The translations under genes were made by a program, and so were the position numbers. A DNA stretch of 64,000 nucleotides from Kitasatospora sp044457565 (lineage in GTDB: Bacteria > Actinomycetota > Actinomycetes > Streptomycetales > Streptomycetaceae), in the NCBI RefSeq assembly GCF_044457565.1, contig NZ_JBITGZ010000010.1, positions 186,001 through 250,000 on the forward strand, read 5' to 3'. The stretch's first letter is position 1. Every line of letters begins with the position of its first letter. Below, piece after piece: positions 52,250-61,734 of this stretch. A model generated the notes under the pieces. The model worked only from the letters and a program-made list of their open reading frames with translations. It did not search any database and had not been told where the DNA came from.

Positions 52250-55200
52250 ATCTCCTCCACGTGCCGCAGCCGGGCGGCCACGTCTCGACGGTGGCGTCCG
52301 CTGAGGAAGGCCGACAGCAGGGGGACGGCGCTGATCGCGGCCGCGAGCAGGACGACCCGGCCGAGCGGCAGGCCGACCAGGACCTCGGGCACCGGTGGGC
52401 GGGCGGCCGGGGTGAGCACCACGAGCGGCACGATCAGGTGGACGATCAGGGTGCCCAGGCCCAGGCCGACCAGGCTGCCGAGCAGGACCAGCACGCCCTG
52501 CTCGGCGGCGGCCGTCCGCACCAGCCACCGTCTCGGTGTCCCGAGGGCGAGCAGCACGGTGAACTCAGCGGCGCGCTCGCGGGCGGAGGCCGCCGAGGCC
52601 GCGGCGAAGCCGATGGCGGCGAGCACCGTGCTGACGAGGGCGATGGCGGCGAGCGCGCTCTGGGGGGCGGCGCCGAGCGGGTCGGCGAGCAGGTCCGCGG
52701 CCGTCTCGTCGTTCAGGCGCACGGTCTGCCGGCCGGGGGCGGCGCGCAGTGCGGCGGCGGCCCGGGCCGGCACCGGGTCGTCCGGGCCGGTGGCGGGCAG
52801 CCACCACTCGGCGGGGGTCGGCAGTTGCCGGCCGTCGGCGGCGAGCAGCCGCCCGGTGGTGGCGAGGTCGACGGCGAGCGCCGTACCTCCGGCGACGGGC
52901 AGCGACTCGACGGCGCCGGTGACCCTGACCGGCAGGGTGACGCCGGCGAACGGCACCCTGACGGTGTCGCCGACGGTCGCGCCGACCGCGCTCAGGTACG
53001 CGCGGGTGGCGACACCGGGGACGTCCTGCGGAGCCGGGGCGCCGGCCGGAGCGACGTTGGCCTGCCTGCTGCCGGTGGCGCCGGGCCCCGGCGCGTAGTG
53101 GAGCCTGAGCAGCTGCTGGTCGCCGGGCTCAGCGGGCAGGACCACGGACCCGGACCCGCCCTGCCCGGTGGAGGTGACGGTGGCCCAGCCGAGGGCGGGG
53201 GGTACGGGCACGGCGGTGGCCGGTCCGCCCACCACGTCGGCGACGCCGATCCGGCGGAGGGTCAGGTCCCCCACCAGCGCGGGGGCACGGTCCGAGCCGA
53301 ACGCGACGACCAGCCCGGCGAGAGTGAGCGGCGCGGCGGCGGAGCCGATCGGCGCGTCGGTGAGCGCGGCGAGGTCGGCGGTGGCCACGGCGTCGCCCGC
53401 GGCGGGGACGCCGCGGAGCGGGGCGCGGAAAGTGCAGCCGAAGCGGTCGCGCAGCAGCAGCCACACCTCCGGGTGGGCCGCCGTCTCCTCGGCCGGCCTG
53501 ACGGTGATCCCGGCGTCGATCCGCAGCGGGCTGCCGGGCAGCGGCAGGCCGGCCTGCGCCCCGGTGGGCCCGGGCAGGGCGAGCGGCGCGAACAGCTCCC
53601 GGCGGCTCTGCCCGTCGAGCAGGTCGGCACGGACCGGGACCCGGTCGGCGAAGCCGGCGGCGTCCAGCGCGAGCACCTGCCCGGCGCTGCCGCCCGGCAG
53701 CGAGTGCTCCTGGCGGACCACCGGAATCAGCCGGTCACCGCCGGGCAGCGAGCCGTACCGGCCGCCCTGGCCCGTCCCGGCCGGCTGCGAGCCGGAGATC
53801 CGCAGGCCGCCGGCGGTGGCGAAGTCGGCCTGGTCGCGCTGCGAGGCGGACCACGAGCTGTGCTGGCCGAGCGCCAGCACACCGGTGGAGACCGCCAGTA
53901 CCAGCAGCAGGACGGGGCCGGTGGCCCGGCCGGGGCGGCGGGCCAGCTGCCAGCCGGCGAGGGCGGGCACCAGGCCCCGACCACGGGCGGCCAGCCGCCC
54001 GCCGAGGCGGGCGGCGAGCGGGAGCACGCGCAGCACCAGCAGGGTGCCGGCACACAGGGCCAGGGTGGGGGCGGCGATCAGGACGGGGTCGAGGCCGAGC
54101 CGGCCGGAGGCGTCCGTGGACAGCCCGCCGTTGTAGCGGGTCAGCTGGTGGTAGCCGAGGCCGGCGAGGGCGACCAGCGCGAGGTCGCCACCGGAGCGGA
54201 CCGCGCCGGTGACCAGCGCCTGGCGCCGTCCGGCCCGGCGCAGCACGGAGCCGCCGGCGCCGCGCAGGACGGCGGGGGCGCAGGTGAGCACGACGCAGGT
54301 GAGGGCGCAGGCCGCCGCGACGGGCCAGAGCGTCCAGCTCGGACGGGTGTCCAGCGGCACCCGGGCGAGCGGTCCGTGGCCGGCGAGCGCGCGCAGCAGC
54401 AGTGGCGTGAGCAGGGGTGCGAGCAGCGCGGCGGGCAGGGCGAGCAGCAATGCCTCGGCGGCGGTGAACGCGCCGAGGCGGGCGCCGGAGGCGCCGCGCG
54501 CGGCCAGCAGGGCGTTCTCGCTCCGCTGCCGGGCCGCCATCAGGTGCACCACCAGCAGGAGGACGGCGGCGGACAGGACGGTCAGCTGGAGGGCGCCGAT
54601 CAGCAGGGTGGAGCGGGCGACCAGGGCGCTGGAGTCCAGTTCGTGGAGCAGGTCGGGGAGTTCGGTCCCGGCCTGGAGGCCCGTGGTGGTCCTGAGCTGG
54701 TCGGTGAGGCGGGCGGCGCGGTCCCTGAGGGCGGCGGCCTCGGGGCGGCCGATGCCGGCGAAGTCGGCGTCGAGCAGCCAGCTGCGGCCGTTCTGCGGGA
54801 GGCCTGCGGCGGTGAAGGCGCTGTCGTCGACCAGCAGCGGACCGTAGGTGGTGAAGCCGCCGACCTGGATGCCGTGGCCGCCGACCGGGTCCAGCCGCCA
54901 GTACGGGTCGGTGGGGTCGGCGGGGCGGTACACGCCGGTGATCCGGACGGTGAGGGGCGCGCCACCGTAACGGTCGTCGAGGCGCAGGTCGGTGGGCAGC
55001 GCCTCGGCGGTGAGGCCGAGCCGGGCCAGCGCGCTCTGCGGCACGGCGCTCTGGACGGGATCCCGGCCGGCGGTGGCGGCGGCCGGCCAGGTGCCGGAGA
55101 GCAGGCCGACCCGGTCGTGGTCGAGGGCCGCGAGCACGGTGAGGTCGGCGTCCTTGCCGGGCCGGCCGGTCGCCGTGGCGCCCGGGAGCCCGTACGAGCG

Positions 55201-55494
55201 GCTGCGGGCGAGGCTCCGGGTCTGCACGGGCAGGGCGCCGAACAGCGCGCCGCGGTAGGCCTGGACCGCCCGGTCGTCGTCGGCCCGCGCGTCGACGGCG
55301 TGCTCGGCGTTGATCAGGACGGTGGTCCTGGCGTGGCCGCTCCCCTGGAGCGCCTGGCCGAGCCCGACCGCCTCGACGCCACGGTCGAAGGCCGGCAGTG
55401 CGGTGAGCACCGCCGTGGTGATCAGCGTCGTGAGCAGGGCGGCGGTGGCCAGGGCCAGTCGCCCGCGCAGACGGCGAACGACGAAGCCGAGCAT
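52246..55494 (-). CDS. Large FtsX-like ABC permease, partner
   Basis: A 1,082-residue permease that begins MLGFVVRRLRGRLALATAAL and has a C-terminal FtsX core (LAAIALVSTVLAAIGFAAAS and a last helix pair). Between these lie two extracytoplasmic domains of about 300 residues and a central helix bundle. GGGGGAGG precedes the ATG at 55,494. It is the first gene of the exporter operon. Confidence 0.82.
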   Translation of the reverse strand: MLGFVVRRLRGRLALATAALLTTLITTAVLTALPAFDRGVEAVGLGQALQGSGHARTTVLINAEHAVDARADDDRAVQAYRGALFGALPVQTRSLARSRSYGLPGATATGRPGKDADLTVLAALDHDRVGLLSGTWPAAATAGRDPVQSAVPQSALARLGLTAEALPTDLRLDDRYGGAPLTVRITGVYRPADPTDPYWRLDPVGGHGIQVGGFTTYGPLLVDDSAFTAAGLPQNGRSWLLDADFAGIGRPEAAALRDRAARLTDQLRTTTGLQAGTELPDLLHELDSSALVARSTLLIGALQLTVLSAAVLLLVVHLMAARQRSENALLAARGASGARLGAFTAAEALLLALPAALLAPLLTPLLLRALAGHGPLARVPLDTRPSWTLWPVAAACALTCVVLTCAPAVLRGAGGSVLRRAGRRQALVTGAVRSGGDLALVALAGLGYHQLTRYNGGLSTDASGRLGLDPVLIAAPTLALCAGTLLVLRVLPLAARLGGRLAARGRGLVPALAGWQLARRPGRATGPVLLLVLAVSTGVLALGQHSSWSASQRDQADFATAGGLRISGSQPAGTGQGGRYGSLPGGDRLIPVVRQEHSLPGGSAGQVLALDAAGFADRVPVRADLLDGQSRRELFAPLALPGPTGAQAGLPLPGSPLRIDAGITVRPAEETAAHPEVWLLLRDRFGCTFRAPLRGVPAAGDAVATADLAALTDAPIGSAAAPLTLAGLVVAFGSDRAPALVGDLTLRRIGVADVVGGPATAVPVPPALGWATVTSTGQGGSGSVVLPAEPGDQQLLRLHYAPGPGATGSRQANVAPAGAPAPQDVPGVATRAYLSAVGATVGDTVRVPFAGVTLPVRVTGAVESLPVAGGTALAVDLATTGRLLAADGRQLPTPAEWWLPATGPDDPVPARAAAALRAAPGRQTVRLNDETAADLLADPLGAAPQSALAAIALVSTVLAAIGFAAASAASARERAAEFTVLLALGTPRRWLVRTAAAEQGVLVLLGSLVGLGLGTLIVHLIVPLVVLTPAARPPVPEVLVGLPLGRVVLLAAAISAVPLLSAFLSGRHRRDVAARLRHVEEM

Positions 55495-55631
55495 CCAGTT
55501 CCTCCCCCGGTAACTCCCCCTGACGTGCGGTGCCGCGCGCCCCGCGGGGATCCGGCCCCGCCGTCATCTGTACAACGGGCGCGGCGACCACCGGCGTTCA
55601 ATCGCCGGATAGCGGACGATGCTGTCAGGTT

Positions 55632-55644
55632 CGTTCCGGGAACG
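55632..55644. promoter_or_regulatory. Palindromic operator candidate between exporter genes
   Basis: CGTTCC-G-GGAACG is a perfect 13-bp palindrome in the 297-base divergent region between the permease operon and the plus-strand ATPase. It is the only symmetric element I found there and may bind a regulator of the exporter. Confidence 0.4.
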
Positions 55645-55791
55645 GAAGGGACTTGCGCGAATCATGTGACTAGTGAGCAAATTCTCCGCACAGGCCGAGG
55701 CGACTCAGCTGACCGACCGTCACCGCTCGATGAGCACTTGATGCGTGGGGACCTCCGCGCAGAACACCGAGGAACTCCCAGGGGGCGCCGT

Positions 55792-56514
55792 ATGACGCAG
55801 CAACCGGCCGGCACCGTCACCTCTCCCATGCTGGCGGTCACCGACCTGCGGCGCAGCTTCGGCACCGGCGAGCGGGCCGTGCACGCACTGCGCGGCGTCT
55901 CGTTCTCGGTCGGCCGGGGCGAACTGACGGCGTTGAAGGGTCGGTCGGGCTCGGGCAAGACCACGCTGCTCAACCTGCTCGGCGGTCTCGACGCCCCGAC
56001 CGGCGGCACCGTCGCCCTGGACGGCACCGATCTGGCCGGACTCGACGAGGACGGGCGGCTGGCGCTGCGCCGGGACCGCATCGGGTTCGTGTTCCAGTCC
56101 TTCGGCCTCATCCCGGTCCTCACCGCCGCCGAGAACGTCGGGGTGCCGATGCGACTTCGCAAAGTCCCGGCAAAGCAGCGCGAGGAGCGCGCGCGTACCC
56201 TGCTGGCCCTGGTCGGCCTCGCCGATCACGCCGACCAGCGGCCCGGCGAGCTCTCCGGCGGCCAGCAGCAGCGCGTGGCGATCGCCCGCGCGCTGGCCAA
56301 CGAGCCGGACCTGATCATCGCCGACGAACCGACCGGCCAGCTGGACTCCGAGACCGGCCGCTCGATCATGCAGCTGCTGCGCGCGGTGGTGCGCAGTGAG
56401 GGCGTCACCGCCCTGGTCGCCACCCACGACCCGATCCTGATGGAGCTGGCCGACCGGGTGATCGAGCTGCGCGACGGCCGGATCGTCGAGGAGGCCGGGC
56501 AGGGCGCCCGGTAG
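55792..56514 (+). CDS. MacB/LolD-like ABC ATPase
   Basis: A 240-residue ATPase without extensions: Walker A GRSGSGKTT, Q-loop in FVFQSFGLIPVL, signature LSGGQQQRVAIARAL, Walker B LIIADEPTGQLD and H-loop ATHDP. It is divergent from the two permeases and likely serves them as the second, asymmetric nucleotide-binding subunit with the AbrB-tailed ATPase. Confidence 0.9.
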   Translation: MTQQPAGTVTSPMLAVTDLRRSFGTGERAVHALRGVSFSVGRGELTALKGRSGSGKTTLLNLLGGLDAPTGGTVALDGTDLAGLDEDGRLALRRDRIGFVFQSFGLIPVLTAAENVGVPMRLRKVPAKQREERARTLLALVGLADHADQRPGELSGGQQQRVAIARALANEPDLIIADEPTGQLDSETGRSIMQLLRAVVRSEGVTALVATHDPILMELADRVIELRDGRIVEEAGQGAR

Positions 56515-56577
56515 GGGGCTCCGCCGGGCGGCCTCGCACAGGCCGGACGGCCGGGCGCGGCGGGCAGGGGTGGGGAT

Positions 56578-57012
56578 TCAGGCCTCTGCTTCGCCCTCGT
56601 CCGCGAGCAGGGCGAGGAGGCCGCAGAGGGTCTCGCGCTGGCCGGGGTCGAGGGCGGCGAGCGGATCGGCGGCGAAGGGCATCGCGGCGCGCAGCTCGGC
56701 TATCGTCCGGCGGCCGTCGGCGGTGGCGGCGACCAGTTTGACCCGCCGGTCGCCCGGGGCCGGGCGGCGTTCGACCAGGCCGCGTGCCTCCAGGCGGTCC
56801 ACGACGGCGGTGACGTTGGAGGGCTCGGCGTGCAGCCGGTCGGCGATCGCCCGCATGGGGACGGGCTCGATCGTCGCCAGGAGGGCCTTGGCCTGGAGGG
56901 GGGTCAGCTCGTGCGCGGCCGCGGCGGCCTCGGACTCCCGGGCGTAGCGGCGGTTGATCGCCACGAAGAGGCTCAGCACCCGGGTCGAGGTGGCGTCTGC
57001 GGTGGATGACAT
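56578..57012 (-). CDS. MarR-family regulator
   Basis: A 144-residue MarR protein. The winged helix is visible as MRAIADRLHAEPSNVTAVVD and the wing GLVERRPAPGDRRVKLVAAT; flanking helices form the dimer interface. It is divergent from an SDR gene, with symmetric ATAACTA elements between them, which fits the classic MarR arrangement of self- and neighbour-repression relieved by a phenolic or other small ligand. Confidence 0.9.
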   Translation of the reverse strand: MSSTADATSTRVLSLFVAINRRYARESEAAAAAHELTPLQAKALLATIEPVPMRAIADRLHAEPSNVTAVVDRLEARGLVERRPAPGDRRVKLVAATADGRRTIAELRAAMPFAADPLAALDPGQRETLCGLLALLADEGEAEA

Positions 57013-57059
57013 GGCTCCACTCTAGCCAGATGCTTGACATCGGCAAACATCTCTGCCCA

Positions 57060-57110
57060 TAGTTATGGAACCGATTGGTTATGAGCAATAACTACCTGGC
57101 TCGATAACTA
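57060..57110. promoter_or_regulatory. MarR operator region
   Basis: TAGTTAT (57,060-57,066), ATAACTA (57,088-57,094) and ATAACTA (57,104-57,110) make inverted and direct repeats, and GTTAT-N5-ATAAC (57,078-57,092) is a compact palindrome. A minus-strand promoter TTGCTC-17-TAACTA (57,089 to 57,061) for the MarR gene overlaps them. Confidence 0.6.
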
Positions 57111-57137
57111 TCCCGCTCCCCCGAAGGGCTCCCCGCC

Positions 57138-58010
57138 ATGACGAACCCCACCGCCACCGCCGCCACCTCCCGGGACCCGAAGGTCGTCCTGATCACCGGG
57201 ACGTCCTCCGGGATCGGCCTCGCCGCCGCCGTCGCCGCCGCGCGGGCGGGCTTCACCACCGTCGCCACCCTGCGCGACCCGCAGCGGGCGGACGCGCTGC
57301 GCGAGGCCGCCGAGGAGGCCGGGGTGGAGCTGGACATCCGCCGCCTCGACGTGACCGACGCCGCGTCCGTCGCCGCCTGTGTCGCCGGCGTCGTCGCCGA
57401 CCACGGCCGCCTGGACGCGGTGGTCAACAACGCCGGCGCGGGCCACGTCGGAACGCTGGAGAACGAGAGCGTGGACGACGTGCGCCAGGTGATGGAGGTC
57501 AACTTCTTCGGCGTCGTGCAGGTGGCCAAGGCCGCACTGCCGCACCTGCGGGCCACCGGCGGGCGGCTGGTGACGGTCACCAGCGTCGGCGGCGTCATCG
57601 GGCAGCCCTTCAACGAGGCGTACTGCGCGGCGAAGTTCGCCGTGGAGGGGTACCTGGAGAGCCTGGCACCGGTCGCGGCCTCGGTCGGCGTCACCGTCAG
57701 CGTGGTCGAGCCGGGTGCGGTCGCCAGCGCGTTCGTCGCCAACGTCGGCGTGGACGCCGACCAGGCGGTCACCGAGGCCGGCCCCTACGCCCCCGCGCTC
57801 CAGGCGTACCTGGCACGCACCCGGGCGACCTTCGCCTCCGCGGCGCAGACCCCGCAGGGCGCCGCGGACACCGTCATCGAGGCGCTGACGGCCGAGCGGC
57901 CCGCGTTCCGGCTGCAGACCTCGGAGGCGGCGCGGCAGTTCGTCGGCATCAAGCTCGCCGACCTGGACGGTTCGGCGGCGCAGGCCTTCACCACGGCCTG
58001 GATCGCCTGA
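57138..58010 (+). CDS. Short-chain dehydrogenase/reductase
   Basis: A 290-residue classical SDR: cofactor motif TGTSSGIG (residues 20-27), NNAGAG, catalytic YCAAK and the preceding VTSVGG that supplies Ser. Arg residues after beta-strand 2 (ATLRDPQR) favour NADP(H). The substrate is unknown. Control by the divergent MarR gene suggests induction by a toxic carbonyl or phenolic compound; a tailoring role for the PKS product is also possible. Confidence 0.9.
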   Translation: MTNPTATAATSRDPKVVLITGTSSGIGLAAAVAAARAGFTTVATLRDPQRADALREAAEEAGVELDIRRLDVTDAASVAACVAGVVADHGRLDAVVNNAGAGHVGTLENESVDDVRQVMEVNFFGVVQVAKAALPHLRATGGRLVTVTSVGGVIGQPFNEAYCAAKFAVEGYLESLAPVAASVGVTVSVVEPGAVASAFVANVGVDADQAVTEAGPYAPALQAYLARTRATFASAAQTPQGAADTVIEALTAERPAFRLQTSEAARQFVGIKLADLDGSAAQAFTTAWIA

Positions 58011-58038
58011 GACACCCGCCTGGGACGGCAAGGCGTCC

Positions 58039-58085
58039 GCCCCGGGTGCCGGAGCCGGCCGACGGCCGGTCCTGGCACCCGGGGC
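58039..58085. terminator. Convergent terminator
   Basis: Perfect 12-bp outer arms (58,039-58,050 and 58,074-58,085) enclose a second small inverted repeat, between the convergent SDR and PKS genes. Confidence 0.8.
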
Positions 58086-58124
58086 GCAGCCCTGCGCGGG
58101 TCTCCGCGGGGATCCCCCCGGGGA

Positions 58125-61100
58125 TCAGGCGAGACTGTCGTCGATGAAGGCGAACAGCTCCTCGTCGGAGGCCGCGTCGAGGGTGTCGGCGTCGACCAGG
58201 TCGGCGGCCGTCCCCTCGCCGGCGGTGGTGGGCGAGGAGGCGTCGCCCCAGTGGGCGGCGAGCGCCCGCAGGCGCATCTGCACCCGGGCGCGGGTGACGC
58301 CGTCCGGGGTGCTCGCCGCCATCGCGGCCTCCAGCCGGTCGATCTCGGCGAGCACGTCGGCGCCCGGGCCGGCGCCCTCCGGGGCCAGCTCCCGCCGGAT
58401 GTGCGCGGCGAGCGCGGCCGGGGTGGGCTGGTCGTAGACCACCGAGGCGGGCAGCACCAGGCCGGTGACCTCGGTGAGGCGGTTGCGCATGTTCACCGCC
58501 GTCAGCGAGTCCAGGCCGAGGTCACGGAACGCCTGGGCGGGGTCGACCTCCTCCGGGCCGGGATAGCCGAGCACGGCGGCCACCTCGGCGCGGACGAGCG
58601 CGAGGACGGTGCTCTCGCGCTCGGGCTCCGAGAGCGTGGCCAGCCGGCTCGCCAGCGTGGCGCCGGCCACCGCCGGCTCCTCGGCCGCGGCCTGCTCCGC
58701 CTCCTCGGCCGCAGCCGTGGGCTGCGCGCTCTGCCGCTGGAACCAGGCGGCCAGCGCGGGCAGTGCGGCGCTCAGCGGCTCGTCACCGTCGACCTCCACC
58801 AGGGCGGTCAGGGCCCCGAGGTCCTCCTGCTCGACGGCCGCCCAGAAGGCGGCGTCCACGCCGGAGCCCGACGGCCCGTCCTCGGGGGCGGCCTCGGGCC
58901 AGTACCGGCGGCGCTGGAACGGATAGGTCGGCAGCTCGACCCGGCGCGCGCCCAGGCCGGCGAAGTACGCCTGCCAGTCGACGGCCGCGCCGCGCACCTG
59001 GGCGGCGCCGAGGGCCGCGGTCAGGGCCTGCGCCTCGGGGCGGTCGGCGCGCAGCACCGGGACGAACGCGGCCTCGGCCCCCACACCGTCCTGGCCCAGC
59101 GCGGACAGCACACCGTCCGGGCCCAGCTCCAGGAAGGTACGCACGCCCTCGGCCGCGAGGGCCTGGACGGCGTCGTGGAAGCGGACGGCCTCGCGGACGT
59201 GCCGCACCCAGTAGTCGGCGCTGCGGAGCTCCTCGGCGTCGGCGAGCCGGCCGGTGAGGGTGGAGACGACCGGGATCCGCGGCGCCTCGAAGAGCACGCT
59301 CTCGGCGAGCTTGCGGAAGTCCGCCAGCATGCCGTCCATCAGTGGCGAGTGGAAGGCGTGACTCACCGTCAGGCGCTTGGTCCGGCGGCCCTGGGCCGTC
59401 CAGTCGGCGGCCGCCTCCAGGACGGCCTGCTCCGCGCCCGAGAGCACCACGGAGGCGGGCCCGTTGACGGCGGCGATGCCGACCTCCTGCTCGCGGCCGA
59501 TCAGGAGCGGCAGTACCTCGGCCTCGGCGGCCTCGACGGCGACCATCGCCCCGCCGCGCGGCAGCGCCTGCATCAACCGGCCACGAGCCGCTACCAGCTT
59601 CGCCGCGTCCGCCAGCGAGAACACGCCCGCCACGTGCGCGGCCGCCAGCTCACCGATCGAGTGCCCGGCCAGGAAGTCGGCGTTCAGGCCCCAGGACTCC
59701 AGCAGCCGGAACAGCGCCACCTCCACCGCGAACAGCGCCGGCTGCGCGTACACCGTCTCGTTCACCAGCGCCTCGTCCGCGATCGCCTCGCGCAACGGCC
59801 GCTCCAGGTGCCCGTCCAGCTCCGCGCAGACCGCGTCGAACGCCTCCCGGTACGCCGGGTACGCCGCGTACAGCTCCTCTCCCATCCCCACGCGCTGACT
59901 GCCCTGACCGGTGAACAGGAACGCCGTACGCCCCTCCGTCACCGTGCCCTGGACGAGTTGCGCGGCGGCGGTGCCCTCGGCGAGGGCGTCCAGGCCCGCC
60001 AGCAGCTCGGTGCGGTCGGCGGCCACCAGCACGGCCCGGCGCTCCAGCGCCGCACGGGTGGTGGCGAGCGAGTAGGCGAGGTCGTGCGGTGCGGCGGCGC
60101 GTGCCCCGGCGGCCGGGTCGGCACCGGCGGCGAGCAGCTCGCGCAGCTGGGCGGCCCGGGCGCGCAGGGCCGCCTCGTTCTTGCCGGACAGCAGCCACGG
60201 CAGCGGGCCCGCGGCCTCGCCGGTGCCCTCCCCCGTCCCCGGGCCGGCCGCGGCGGGGTCCTCCGCCGGGGCCTGCTCCAGGACGGCGTGCGCGTTGGTG
60301 CCGCTGATGCCGAAGGAGGAGACGGCCGCGCGACGCGGGCGGCCGGTCTCCGGCCAGGGCCGGTTCTCCGTCAGCAGCTCCACCGCACCCGCCGACCAGT
60401 CCACGTGCGGCGAGGGCTCGTCCACGTGCAGCGTCCGCGGCAGGACGCCGTGCTGCATCGCCAGCACCATCTTGATCACCCCGGCGACGCCCGCGGCCGC
60501 CTGGGTGTGACCGATGTTCGACTTCACCGAGCCGAGGAAGGCCGGCCGGCCCTCGGGGCGGCGACGCCCGTAGGCGGCGAGCAGGGCCTGCGCCTCGATC
60601 GGGTCACCGAGGGTGGTGCCGGTGCCGTGGCCCTCGATCGCGTCGATCTGGTCGGGTGTCAGCCGGGCGGCGGCCAGCGCCTGCTGGATGACGCGCCGCT
60701 GAGAGGGCCCGTTGGGGGCGGTGAGGCCGTTGGAGGCGCCGTCCTGGTTCACCGCGCTGCCCGGGACCAGCGCGAGCACGGGGTGGCCGTTGCGGCGCGC
60801 GTCCGACAGCCGCTCGACGAGCAGCAGGCCGACGCCCTCGGCCATGTTGGTGCCGTCCGCCGCGCCCGCGAAGGACTTGCAGCGGCCGTCGGCGGCAAGG
60901 CCCCGCTGGCGGCTGAACTCGATCAGCGTGCCGGGGTTGGGCATCACGGTGATGCCGCCCGCGACGGCGAGGGCGCATTCGCCCGCGCGCACCGCCTGCG
61001 CCGCCAGGTGCAGGGCCACCAGCGAGGAGGAGCAGGCGGTGTCGACCGTGACCGCCGGGCCCTCCAGGCCGAAGGCATAGGAGAGCCGGCCGGACATCAC

Positions 61101-61649
61101 GCTGGCGGTGTTGCCGGTGCCGAGGTGACCCTCGAAGCTCTCCGCGGCGCGCATCAGCACCGGCACGTAGTCCTGGCCGTTGGTGCCGACGAAGACCCCG
61201 GTGCGGGTGCCCGCCAGGGACAGCGGGTCGATGCCGGCCCGCTCGAAGACCTCCCAGGTGCTCTCCAGCAGCAGGCGCTGCTGCGGGTCCATGGCCAGGG
61301 CCTCGCGCGGCGAGATGCCGAACAGCGCCGCGTCGAATCGGCCGGCGTCCTGGAGGAAGCCGCCCTCGCGGGTGTACGCGGTGCCCTCGGCGTCGGGGTC
61401 GGGGCTGTAGAGGGCCTCCAGGTCCCAGTCGCGGTCGGCGGGGAAGCCGGAGATCGCGTCGCCGCCGGTGGACACCAGCCGCCACAGGTCCTCGGGCGAG
61501 TCGATGCCGCCGGGGAACCGGCAGCTCATCCCGACGATCGCGATCGGCTCGCGGGCCTGCTCGTCGAGGTCGCGCAGGCGGGTGTGGGCCTCGTCGAGGT
61601 CCTTCAGGACGCGCTTGAGGTATTCGCGGAGCTTGTCTTCATTGGCCAT
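58125..61649 (-). CDS. Type I polyketide synthase module KS-AT-ACP
   Basis: A 1,174-residue single module. Domains: N-terminal docking helix (1-32), KS 34-460 with Cys206, His341 and His381, AT about 575-870 with Ser664 in GHSIGE and HAFH at 764-767 (both favour malonyl-CoA), ACP with Ser1048 in LGLDSLTAV, and a C-terminal docking helix (EIDRLEAAMA). Between AT and ACP is the linker DAAFWAAVEQEDLGAL plus LPALAAWFQRQS, which normally leads into a KR; the KR is missing. No thioesterase. The ATG at 61,649 gives the standard docking start. The module adds one unreduced C2 unit and passes the chain on. Confidence 0.9.
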   Translation of the reverse strand: MANEDKLREYLKRVLKDLDEAHTRLRDLDEQAREPIAIVGMSCRFPGGIDSPEDLWRLVSTGGDAISGFPADRDWDLEALYSPDPDAEGTAYTREGGFLQDAGRFDAALFGISPREALAMDPQQRLLLESTWEVFERAGIDPLSLAGTRTGVFVGTNGQDYVPVLMRAAESFEGHLGTGNTASVMSGRLSYAFGLEGPAVTVDTACSSSLVALHLAAQAVRAGECALAVAGGITVMPNPGTLIEFSRQRGLAADGRCKSFAGAADGTNMAEGVGLLLVERLSDARRNGHPVLALVPGSAVNQDGASNGLTAPNGPSQRRVIQQALAAARLTPDQIDAIEGHGTGTTLGDPIEAQALLAAYGRRRPEGRPAFLGSVKSNIGHTQAAAGVAGVIKMVLAMQHGVLPRTLHVDEPSPHVDWSAGAVELLTENRPWPETGRPRRAAVSSFGISGTNAHAVLEQAPAEDPAAAGPGTGEGTGEAAGPLPWLLSGKNEAALRARAAQLRELLAAGADPAAGARAAAPHDLAYSLATTRAALERRAVLVAADRTELLAGLDALAEGTAAAQLVQGTVTEGRTAFLFTGQGSQRVGMGEELYAAYPAYREAFDAVCAELDGHLERPLREAIADEALVNETVYAQPALFAVEVALFRLLESWGLNADFLAGHSIGELAAAHVAGVFSLADAAKLVAARGRLMQALPRGGAMVAVEAAEAEVLPLLIGREQEVGIAAVNGPASVVLSGAEQAVLEAAADWTAQGRRTKRLTVSHAFHSPLMDGMLADFRKLAESVLFEAPRIPVVSTLTGRLADAEELRSADYWVRHVREAVRFHDAVQALAAEGVRTFLELGPDGVLSALGQDGVGAEAAFVPVLRADRPEAQALTAALGAAQVRGAAVDWQAYFAGLGARRVELPTYPFQRRRYWPEAAPEDGPSGSGVDAAFWAAVEQEDLGALTALVEVDGDEPLSAALPALAAWFQRQSAQPTAAAEEAEQAAAEEPAVAGATLASRLATLSEPERESTVLALVRAEVAAVLGYPGPEEVDPAQAFRDLGLDSLTAVNMRNRLTEVTGLVLPASVVYDQPTPAALAAHIRRELAPEGAGPGADVLAEIDRLEAAMAASTPDGVTRARVQMRLRALAAHWGDASSPTTAGEGTAADLVDADTLDAASDEELFAFIDDSLA

Positions 61650-61734
61650 CGGGGAGTCGCCCATTCGGATCGTCGGGGTGCGGGCCGGGGCCTGTCCGCC
61701 AGGCCCCGTACGGGTCGGAGTGGTGCATACGCGC

